Shown: piece after piece, positions 34,517-44,200 of the stretch
Position numbering within the stretch: the stretch's first letter is position 1
Layout: each line of letters begins with the position of its first letter
Assembly (NCBI GenBank): GCA_016858145.1
Contig: JAEHOE010000189.1
Location: 62,001-126,000, forward strand
Length of the DNA stretch: 64,000 nt
Reading direction: 5' to 3'
DNA from: Edaphochlamys debaryana
Taxonomy: Eukaryota; Chlorophyta; Chlorophyceae; Chlamydomonadales
The notes under the pieces: generated by a model
What the model was told of the DNA's origin: nothing
What the model saw: only the letters and a program-made list of their open reading frames with translations
The model's database searches: none
Translations under genes and position numbers: made by a program

Positions 34517-36275
34517 AGAAGTGGCCCAGGTCCGCGAACAGCGCCTCTGCGCCCGTCACACACAGCATGACGGAGCCCAGGCTGCGCCTGCGGGTGGGTA
34601 GCGGGTGGAGGGGGAGGGTTCAGGGGAGGGAAGCATGTGGCGGGGTGGGGGTGGGTGGCGATCGACATGCGCCCCGAGCCTCCGGCCGCTCCCGCCATGC
34701 CCCCAGGCTGCGTACGGGACTTGCTGTCTGGCCCCCGCACCCGCCAGGCCGCTGCGCCGTTGTGCGCAAAGTAGGTCCCCATCCAGGAGGGGTCCAGCGC
34801 TGCGGCAAGTAGAGGAGGGGGTGCAGATCGCGGCAGATCGCGGTCAAGCGGGCAGAGAGATGTATGTGTGCCGCTGGGCATACCCTCCCCAAACAGCGGC
34901 TGCTTCCGGCCCTTGACCTCCTGCCCCGGCCTCCGCCCCGGGCCCAGCTTTGACACACGCTGAGGCGGAATGCAAGCCATAGCAAGGCCCCCACGTACCT
35001 CTAAACACGCCCGCTCCGTGCTGTGCCAGGTTCCAACAGCCGATGGCGGCGTTGGCCAGAAGCCACAGAGCGATAACGGGGGCGAAGCAGCGGCTCACCT
35101 GAGGGAGGGGTGGGAGAGGGGGAGGAATGGTTGGCGAGAAGAAGCAGAGGGGTGCGCGGGGCTAGAGCGAGGTGGGGCTTGACAGGGGAGGCGGAAGAAC
35201 AGGACGTGTTGGCGGAAAGGGGTCGGCAAGGGTTGGGGGGCGGAAAGAGGGCGCGGCAAGCCGGGGCTGGAGGGAGCATGGGGTCTGCGCAGAGGTGGAG
35301 CTCGAGAGGGTGGGCTCCCAACACGGCTGTGGCTCTAACTCCTTTGAGGATGGTTGCCCTTACAGAAGACTACTGCCCCCCCTGCCCCCCTACGGTCCCA
35401 CGGTCCCGTCCCGCCCCACCGTGCCCGTCCCCAGGCGCTGCAGGCTGAAGACCAGGGCCAGTACGGCAATCGTGATCCCCACCACGGCCCCCTGGCTCAG
35501 GGAGGGGACCGCCACCTGCAGGCCCGACACAGCCGACAGCACTGGGGCGGGGGGAAGGGGGGGGGGGAGGAGGAGGGGTTGATGCTGGGCGGGATCACGT
35601 TGCCTATAGGGGACAATAAAGGTCGTCTCAGCTTTTACCCGGTATTGTGTGGAACGAAGCAGGGAGGCCAGCTGCGCGGACCCTGGCACGAACCATCTTC
35701 CCCCTCCCCCATGGCCCACCCGAGATGGAGGGAGTAAGCACTCCGTCCCCCAGCAGCATTGCCGTACCGATGACGGAGGCGCCCCACAGCACGCGCTGTA
35801 CGGCATCGGTGTACGGCCACACAGCACACGGGGCAGCATGGCGATGGTGTGCGTGAAACAGCAGGCAAGCACATACACCTGCCCTGTGCGGTCAGGCCCA
35901 CCACAGGCCCAACGCCAAGGCCCAACCCGAGGCCCACACGGGCCCGGGACCCACCTGTGCCGATCTGCTCCCTCGGAAGAAGGCCCGCGTCCATTCCGCG
36001 TTGGCGCGGGTGAGGGCGGACGAGGCCGCTGCCAGGCGCTGGGCCCAGCGCGGCGGGGCCCACCATCGGGCGACAGACGCTGGGAGGGGGCTGGTGGGGT
36101 GTGCCGCAATGGTGCCGCTGTGATGCGCTGTGTCGTGCGGTGATGTGCCGTTGGCACCTGCAGCCATGCGCGCAGCACATGCGGGCGTCTGGCGAGGGCT
36201 GGAGGAGGAGGAGTCCCGGTTGGGGTTGACCCACGGCACCGCACCATCACCCTAGGGTCGGCCGCAGCCCCCACC

Positions 36276-36297
36276 CACCCACCCACCCACCCACAGG
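36276..36297 (-). repeat. CCCA run in KUP1 intron (G-quadruplex-prone on sense strand)
   Basis: On the plus strand this is CCCACCCACCCACCCACCCA, read as TGGG repeats in the transcript of the minus-strand gene. It sits in the intron following the exon that encodes [15 protein letters not shown]. The same run is conserved at 48000-48022 in KUP2. Confidence 0.7.
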
Positions 36298-37109
36298 CTG
36301 CATTATCGGCCCGCAACAGCACTGCCCGCACTGCTGCACAAGCCACTGCGTCCACACCGCCTCACCTGCACCGCCCTCGCCCTTGTCCGTTCCCGGAGGT
36401 GGCGCAGGGGCCGGGGCCGGGGCCGGCGCCCCGCCCGGCCCCCGCACGCCGTGGGGTCGGATGCCGATGTGGCGGCAGAGGAGGGAGCAGAGCGCAAAGG
36501 TGCCGCCTGGGGCAGGGGTGGGTGGGGTGGGCAAGTGGGAGGGGGGTACCAAGGAGAGCGGGAAGCCCGGGTCGTCAAAGGGGCTTGAGGAGGGGTCGTG
36601 GATCACAGACAGCATCCAGCTATCCAGCTATCCAGGGACCGAAACAGACGGCCAGACCACGAACACGCAAACATCCACCCTCCTCTCCTCCACCCCCACC
36701 CCCCGCCCTCGCCCACCCCCCCTGCCCTCACCCTGTCCCTCGTCCCCCGCCGCCAGGACGATGCCGCAGTACTTGACCAGCACCTCCAGCGTCAGCGTCT
36801 GGCGGTTGGCGGTTGGCGGTTAGGGATAATTGGCCAGGGCGCAAGACATCATCTACGACAGATGCGCCCTCGCGGCAGTAGTGTTGCGCCCGCTCGAACC
36901 CCTGGCCGCCAGTGAAGCTCGCAAGCCTCCCATCCCCTAGATCCCTCCCCGCTCTCCTCCCATCTCTCCCTTAGCTTCCCCCATCCCCCGTTCCTTCCCC
37001 AAGACGCCCGACCCAAGGCAGCAACCCCCTCTCCCCCTCCCCATTCCCCAATCCTCCCCCCCGTCAGACCCACCCAGAAGATGAGGGACATGATGCCGAG
37101 CACGTCAGC

Positions 37110-37671
37110 CTGGGGGGGAACGGCATGGGCGGCGATGAGGAGAAAGGCATGAAGGGATGGGGCGATGTGGTGTACCGTAGCTTCTGAGCTGTCACTGCGT
37201 TTCCTGGGGCCCGCTGTCCCCCCCGTGCTGCAGGCTCACTCCACCCCTCCGGGGCGGTGCACGTTGCATGCTGGCAGCGACGACACGGCGGGAGGCGTGG
37301 GGGGCGTGGCTGCCTTCGGTGGGGCGGTTCGGGTGCTGCTTTGGGGTAGGCACGGGGAATGAGGTCGTGAGCGGTGGGTGGACGAGCGACCAGGCACAGG
37401 ACCAGCCGAAATGCCGCGACAGAACGCTTTAGAAGGTCGCGGAAATGCCGCAGCAGAGGCCCCGAGTCTAGCTCTTACAGTGTATGGCACAGTGCTCGGT
37501 GCTTGGTATCGTTAGCTGGGCGTCCACGACCTTCGTGGAGTGGGGCGTCCACGGGCCGATGGCGCCCCTAGGTCGTAAAGTGTACGACTCGCATCCAGTC
37601 CCTGTTTGCAGGCCGCGGTTGCAGGTCTCAACATACTCTGCTCACAGCCGGTAGAACAACGCTGCGCAAAT
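37110..37671. other. Divergent region between KUP1 and D2, with exon-1 relic
   Basis: Contains the edges of the deleted KUP1 exon 1. CTGCCTTCGGTGGGGCGGTT at about 37311 and the CAACGTGCA context at about 37258 match 49374-49450 in KUP2. Beyond about 37345 homology to KUP2 ends and the sequence leads into the 5' end of D2. Confidence 0.6.
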
Positions 37672-39424
37672 ATGCTGGCGCAAGGGCTTAGCACACTGTC
37701 TGCAGCCGGCTCCGCTCTGGTGTCGGCAGCAGTAGGCTCCAGAAGGATTTTGCTTCTGTCTAGCGCAGCGCGCTGGTACACGACGGGGCCGGGGCCGGGC
37801 AGCTCTGCTGGCCTTGAGAAGATTATTTCGAACCTGCTGCGCAAGGAGCTGGATGCGCACGCCAAGCGACAGCGCAAGGAGCTGGGCGCTCACACCAAGA
37901 TTCTGCGCACAGAGATCGGTGCAGTCAGCGAGACCGTCGGGTTTCTTGCGGAGAAGTTGCTCGTGCACCACTTAGGCCAAACGTCGATGCGGCTTGAGAC
38001 GCTGGCCGACATGATTCGCGTGGTCGTGCCGGACGTCGTCAACATGCAGCTGAGCTCGGACACCAAGCTCCTCCCAAAAGTGCAGGAGCTGGCGGTGGCG
38101 CCGATGCTGGAGAAGGTGCGATCTCGTGGTGCTCGGGTTGCGTCCCCCTCGCCCCGTGTTCCCTGGCCATGTTCCTGATCGATCGCTCTCGCGTTCGCGC
38201 AGGACACCGGCGTCGTGAAGGCCATACTGCACCTGCTTGAGATGCCGCTGGTGGCGCAGGCGCAGCGCGAGGAGCAGGCGGGGCACGAGGAGCAGGCGGG
38301 GCACGAGGAGCACGCGGGCCGCGATGAGCAGGCGTGGCGCGACGAGCAGGCGCAGCGCGAGGAGCAGGCGGGGCACGAGGAGCAGGCGGGGCGGGACGAG
38401 CAGGCGGGGCGCGAGGAGCAGGCGGGGCGCAAGACGCAGGCGCAGCACGAGCGGCAGCTCCGGGAGACGGTAGGTTGCTTGCTCCGAGCTGCTGAGGGTG
38501 CAGATGCTGCGTTTCACCGCATCGCTGATTGCCCTCTGGTGTCTATGTCGCGGCAGACCCCTCCGCCACCCTCGCGCTTCACCACTTGCGTATGTGTCCA
38601 CGCCCTGCACAGGTGAGGCAGCAGGTGGAGCAGCTCCTGGTGGACGGCCAAGGCCTGCCCCCGTCAGGCAAAATCATCGACAACCTGCGCGCCTTCCTGC
38701 GGTGGAGGTCTGCGGCGTTGCAGAACCGCCCCATGCAGCAGCGTGGCGTTGACGACCTTCTGCGGTATGTGGAAAGCCCCAGCAAGGAGGAGCGCCAGCG
38801 CCTGCTGGTCGACTCCCTTTTCGCCCGCTGCCTGGCGGCGCACCTGCTGGGCACGTGCCGCGGGGAGCTGGAGCTGGACGGCTGCGTGCGGGCGGTCGTG
38901 GACCCCCTGCACGACTGCGTCAACCTCAGCGTCAGCGAGGTCAAGGTGCGGGCGTCCGGTGAGTGCGCGTACGCGTGGGATGGGCAGGCTCTGGCTGTCG
39001 CATGGGGGACGAGGGGCCGGGCTCTCATGCGTGGAGTGGGCTGTCCTGCGGCCTCGCCCAGACGGTTCGCCGCCAGTCCGCCACTGTTGAGGCCTCCGCT
39101 CGCTTTCTCATCGCCCGTGCCCCGGGATGGGCCCTGGTGCGTGTGCCCTTGGCTGCAGAGCACGCGGCGGCCAAGCAGCAGCTCGAGGACGCGGCCGTCT
39201 GCGCCACCTACGTCCTGGACCGCATGCTCCAGGCGGGCCTGAAGTCGGTGCCGCCGCGCCTGGTGGTGGAGGGCCGCTTCCTGCACCTGAGGAACGGCGG
39301 CAGCGGCGAGGGTCAGCGCGGGCCGGCCCTGCAGCGGCAGGACCTGCTGCCCAGGGTGCAGGCGGGCGCGGGGCTGCAGTCGGCGCAGCTGGTCTTGCGG
39401 CCCATGACCCCCTACAACAGCTGA
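37672..39424 (+). CDS. Family D protein D2, unrecognised, probably mitochondrial
   Basis: Paralogue of D1 with the same four-exon structure and phases: 37672-38115, 38203-38469, 38613-38958 and 39159-39424, giving 440 residues. The N-terminus (MLAQGLSTLSAAGSALVSAA, then GSRRILLLSSAARWYTTG) is a good mitochondrial presequence candidate. It is followed by LLRKELDAHAKRQRKELGAH repeats. The rest is closely similar to D1 (MRLETLADMIRVVVPDVVNM, LLVDGQGLPPSGK, AVCATYVLDRMLQAGLKSVP). The main difference is in exon 2, where D2 carries about eleven pentapeptides of the type (H/R/Q)(E/D)EQA that D1 lacks. It is tail-to-tail with KUP2 and head-to-head with KUP1. An upstream non-ATG extension is open but not shared with D1, so the ATG at 37672 was chosen. 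Confidence 0.75.
38256..38455 (+). repeat. 15-bp coding minisatellite in D2 exon 2
   Basis: Imperfect tandem copies of a 15-bp unit based on GAGGAGCAGGCGGGG or GACGAGCAGGCG, encoding EEQAG/DEQA pentapeptides. The unit length keeps the frame. The matching exon of D1 (25071-25163) has no such expansion. Confidence 0.85.
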
Positions 39425-41241
39425 GCGCGGCCGGGTGGGCCCGCTTGCGGCAGGGGCCGGTGTCGACTTGCGAGGGGCTTGAGGCCTCAAGTGGAGATTG
39501 CATGGTGTCCCTGCGGCTCCTGCTGTGGCTTGAGCTCGAAGCTGTACGATGACTGGATCTGTGGTGCTGCTGGCTTGCTGGGGGGAGACTGACTAAGGGC
39601 GTGTGAGGCGCCGGAAATTGGGTGCCTCCTCGGTCTCCTTTGTGGGTGGGCGCGTCTCTGTGTTGCGTGTTGGTATGCATGCATGGTATGGAGCACTGGT
39701 ACAAGTATAAGCATGAGTGGTATGGAGCTCTCTGATACATGTAGGAACACCACGTACAGGGCGTGCACAAACCCCGCAGGTGGGCGCATGACATGGTTCA
39801 GCCGTTTCATTGCGGCTCCGCATGAGAGCCATAGCAACGATTTAGTGCGCTTGTCACAAACATTTTGTTGCCGGTTGGCAGCTATTGTTGCCAATCTGTG
39901 TTTCTTCATTCTTCATCTAGGGGTGGTTGAGCTGCTGGCAATCAAGGAGCATCTCAGGTGGGTTACACTTCTGTGAGGGGATGTAATGATGTCAAGCGGT
40001 TGATGTGTGGGGCGGTCGCTGGGCCTTCGGTGGTTGCGGGCTAGGGCATGTCTGGATCCAGCTGCTGAATCTAGTCGAGCAACATGCGGGGCCCGGCAAG
40101 GCCCAGAGCTAAGTCCAGACGTCGGTTGGTATAGCATAATTCCGTCATGTGTGCGGGTATCAGGGCTTTGCTATGACCGCGAACTTAGCGCAACGTTGTC
40201 TCACAGCCCACCGAGGGGGGCTGCTAGCGCTATTGACGCATGGAGCAGTGGCTTCGCGACCTGTTCGGTGGAGGGGTGGCGTCGGGGGTGCGGGGCGGGT
40301 ACCTCGCCCCAGCCCCCGCCCATGTCCCTGGAAAAGGTCGTTCACTACTTTTTTGGGCTGAGCCCCCGCCGTCACTTCATCACCTACATGGGCGCTGTGC
40401 ACGAGAAGCGCCGGGCGGCGTTGTGCCGGAACCCGCCAGCCGGAGTCGCTGGCGCGGCGGCCGGCGGCGCGCAGGGTGGTGGCGGGTAGCGGTGGCTAGG
40501 AGGTGGTGGAGCGGTGTCCGTTTAGATAAGACCGGGCAGCTAAGTCTGTGCCGAGGGGTGCGAGTCCCCCGACAACCTGCTATCAACGCGTTAAAGCTCG
40601 GTTGGAGTATAGTGCGCCCAAGGTTACCACGGGGAATGGGTCGCGTAGCAGATGGGTGGGGGGCTCAGCCCTTTTCCGCCCCCATGGGGGCGCCCGCTTG
40701 TCTGCTGTCCACTAGACTCGGTCTGACTGCAGTGCAGTGCTGCCTTCACTATCAGAACGTGTGTGGTGCTGAGGTGAGATGGACACCTCGACCCTGCCGT
40801 CGACTCACGCAAGATGGGGGCTGGTGGCGAGTCCCGTAATGCCTTCCTGGAACCACGCCGCTCATGCAACCGACCCACCACTCTCTGACTCCACGCACGT
40901 GCGCCCTATAACTGGGCAGCCTATGCTACTACACGCCGCTTGCTCCTGCTCTAGCATGGTGTTACCACAAGGCCCAACTCCACCGAATATTTGCAACGCT
41001 GCGATTAAGCGCCAGCCAGCACCAACAAAGCCGATTGCTGCCGATTGCTCAACTGCTCTACCACCGTGGCCGTCCCAAGGTCCCAAGCGCACACAAGCAC
41101 ACACTTGTGGCCTAACCCGTCGTCGCAAGCCGGCGTCTACTGGGCTAAATCCGGGTGCACATTGCCTTGACGGCCCCCATGTAACCAGCCTCCGGCCTCA
41201 ACTGCAGCACGCAAGCCGACCACCCCTCCCTCACAGCCTCA
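39425..41241. other. Spacer between D2 and KUP2
   Basis: About 39.79-40.06 kb and 40.78-41.12 kb match the spacer behind D1. The piece between them (about 40.1-40.75 kb) differs and includes the small ORF at 40322. There is no other gene I can support. Confidence 0.5.
40322..40489 (+). CDS. Small unrecognised ORF, 55 residues
   Basis: Starts MSLEKVVHYFFGLSPRRHFI and continues TYMGAVHEKRRAALCR before an Ala/Gly tail and stop. The first 37 residues look protein-like and are rich in aromatic residues, unlike the local shadow ORFs. The segment is not in the equivalent spacer of the first block. It may be an exon carried in from another gene. Function unknown. Confidence 0.2.
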   Translation: MSLEKVVHYFFGLSPRRHFITYMGAVHEKRRAALCRNPPAGVAGAAAGGAQGGGG

Positions 41242-44200
41242 TCACAACAGGTCCACCGCCAGCCCCAGCTCCACCAGCGCCTCGGGCGGCACCCGCCAGC
41301 GCTCCATGTCCTCCACCGCCACCGCCGCCAGCCCCCGGTACAGCACACCGAACGCCAGCCAGCAGCCGCACGACCGGGCCCAGGCGCCCGCGGCGGAGAG
41401 GGAAGAGGCGAGGGGGGAAGTGAGGGTGGCGAAGAGGGCGTGCAGAGGGGTGCGGGCGGGGCCGCGGGGGGCGGGTGCGGAGGCCGGAGGCGCGGAGGCG
41501 GAGGTGGGGGAGGAGGTGGAGGTGGGAGGTGGAGCCGCGGGCCGGGTCGTGCGCAGGCGGGGGCGGGAGGCGTAGTACACGACACCTGCTTGGGTGGGCG
41601 AGGAGATGGGGCGGCGGGGAGTCACCCATGTACCCGGCACCCGCCCATGCCACGCTGGGGACCGATGCCCAACTCTGCCCCGAGCCACCCCGTTCACCGG
41701 AGGCAAGCCACCCCCACCCATGCCACCCACCGGCCAGCTCCGCCTCTAGGAACGCCGCCACCGCCGCCTCCGCCCGCGCCTTCACACAGCCGCCGCCAAC
41801 ACCGCCATTGCCGCCACCGCCGCCATCGCCGCCGCTCGGGCCCAGAACGCCGCCGCCACCCCCCGGCGCATCGGAGAGCGGCGGGTGCAGGGCCGGGTGC
41901 AGGGCCGGGGCCGGGGCCGGGGCCGGGGCCTGCGGGTGCGCCCTCAGCGCCCGCCGTACGCCGTCCAGCAGCTCCGACAGGAAGGCCGGGCCGTGATCCA
42001 CCACGTCCAGATAGCCGTACAGCGCCACGGCCTGCATGCCGTACGGGTACGGAAACGTACGACACACGGTTGAAATGTCAGGGGCGCATGCATTCCACAC
42101 CACTCAACCTCCCTCTCCGTGCCGAGTAACCCGCCTCTTCGCGCCCCGCCTCACCCAGTGGAAGTTTTTCCATTCCACCCCTTCCTCCCTGCTAGTCCTC
42201 TCCTCCCTTCTATGTAGCCCCGGCCACCACACCCTGTAGGCCTCCCTCCCTCCTAGTCTGCCCCGCACAGCCCTCTCCCCCTCACCCGATAGAAGTTGGG
42301 CGGCAGTCCCCCGTCCGTGCGTACACTCAGCCGTTGGCCCCGCAGCACCGAGGGGGTGGGGAGGCGGCGCACGGAGAGGAACACACCCACCGTGTGGACG
42401 GCCTGAGGGGGTGGGGAGATGGAGGGAGCGGGGGATGGAAAAGGCGGAGGACGGCAGACGTAAAGCGAAGCCCTGACATCCCGTGGGCAACAGCCACTCC
42501 CATCCCACCCGCATCGGCCTTCGCCTCCTCCTCTCCCTATTCTTCCTGGATGAGCACCGCTCCCCCACCTGCACGTTCCTCAGGAAGTGCACCAGCACGG
42601 GCGGCAGCTCGGGGCCGCGGGGCTCCTCCTCCGCCCCCCCGTCACCCATCTGTGGGGCGGAGGGGGTATGGGAGCGGGGGAAGGGGTGGTTGAGATGCAG
42701 CGTATGACGGGGTTCACGGTGCCTCCCGGCCTACTGGCAATTGCGAAGCAAAGCAGCAAACAGCCCCAGAAGGTGCGTGCATGGCACTTGTACGACTGGC
42801 GTGCGTACAGCACTCACGCTCTCGTCCAGGTAGTACACGCCGATGCCGTCCAGCCGCGTCAGCGGTACGACAAGGAGCGGCGGCGTCGGCGGCGTCGGAG
42901 AGTCCTCGCCGCCTCCTGCTGTGGGGTTGCTCTCCATGCCCCCTCCGAGTCCTTCCTCCACATCCGCCTCCGCTACCGGCTCGCAGACCCCATCCGCCTC
43001 GCCGCCAGCCTCGCTGCCGCCTCCGTCGCCGCCATCGTCGCCCTCTGGCGGCGCCGCCAGCAGCGCCGCCGGGAGCTCGAGGGCCAGCAGCGCCGCCCGC
43101 GGGGTGCAACCCGCCGCCGCCTGGGCTGCCGCTGCCGCCGCCGCCGCCGCCACGGCTGCGTGTTTGGGCGCCGCCGCAAAGGGCGAGGCCCGGGCTAGCC
43201 CCGCCGTCCCACCATGCACCCCGGCAGCGGCAGGGCTGTCGCCAAAGGACAGCTCGGGACCCGCAGGCTCCGCCGCCGCCGCCCGCTGGGCTGCCGCCGC
43301 CGAGGGGGGCCACGAGTGCTTTGACGGCATCGCCGCCGCCGCCGCCGCCGCCGCCGCCCGGTCGTTGCGGGCGCTGCCGCTGCCGCCACCGCTGCTGGAG
43401 GCGAGGGTGAGCGCCGTCGGCCGGGAGAGGCGGCCGCTGCGGCACCGCAGGTTGGCGCGGCTGGGCTTTGACAGCGACGCACCCCAGCCCCCGCCTCCCC
43501 CGCCTCCTCCACCTCCTCCTCCAGCCTTGGGGGAGAGGGCGGCAGGCGGGCTGTGCGGAGCCGGCCAAACCCGTGGCATTCCCACCCCAGCCCCTACCGC
43601 CACCGCACCCACCCCAGCCTGCGGACCGCTCTCATCAGGGGCCCAGCCCGGGCCCAGGCCCGGGCCCGGGCCCGGGCCCAGCAGCTCCTGCGGCGTGCGC
43701 GCCCTCAGCCTCGCGCCTCGCGCCCCCGCCGCCAGCCTCTCCGCCAGGCGCCTGCTGCCCCCCCACCAGGAGAGCATGAGGGCAGCCACCGCCACCGCCA
43801 CGGCCACCGTGAACCAGCCGCCCTCGTGGACCTGGGGGGCCGGGGTAAAGGGGAAGAGGGGAGGATGGCAGAGGGAGGAGGGAGAGGAGGGGACTGGAGG
43901 GTTCGGGGCATGCCGGGGCGCAGGGGTGCGGTAGCAGGGAAGGGCGGAGCGAGAGGGCAGGCAGGTTTTGCGCCGCCCTCCGCCCTCCGGCCTGACCTGC
44001 ATGCAAGCACCCTTCATGCTCCCCACACCCCCTCCCACCTTGACGATGTTGGCGCTCCAGTAGGCCCCCTCCACTGCCAGGACGAGGCCCAGGAAGGCCG
44101 CCACCAGCAGGGGGCTGGCCTCCCACACCGTCACCATGACCTGCGTGCGGGGGCCGGTGCGAATCGTAAGGCAGGAAAGGGCGCGTGCGTGCGGTGCGCG

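Larger units (their letters stand above)
29640..37109 (-). pseudogene. KUP1, KUP/HAK potassium transporter with broken exon 1 and a frameshift
   Basis: KUP/HAK/KT transporters carry K+ across membranes by proton symport. Twenty-two exons match exons 2-23 of KUP2: 37109-37074, 36798-36732, 36506-36366, 36079-35955, 35795-35720, 35541-35420, 35098-34999, 34799-34745, 34587-34500, 34246-34193, 34030-33968, 33856-33767, 33620-33588, 33399-33358, 33217-33101, 32831-32805, 32665-32564, 32364-31344, 31215-31135, 31011-30895, 30414-30147, 29983-29640. Recognisable segments include [52 protein letters not shown] and [15 protein letters not shown]. The exon 1 core ([15 protein letters not shown]) is deleted: the sequence jumps from about 37230 to flanking exon-1 sequence at about 37258. 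The long exon 32364-31344 is 1,021 nt, not a multiple of three, owing to an indel at about 31471-31476. Both breaks predict no full-length transporter. Confidence 0.8.

Noticed and set aside
40501..40578. tRNA-like stretch with a GGGG-TGCGAGT-CCCC hairpin and six of seven possible acceptor pairs
   Set aside because: The T-loop lacks TTC, the D-arm and anticodon arm do not fold in canonical sizes, and the T-stem has only four pairs.
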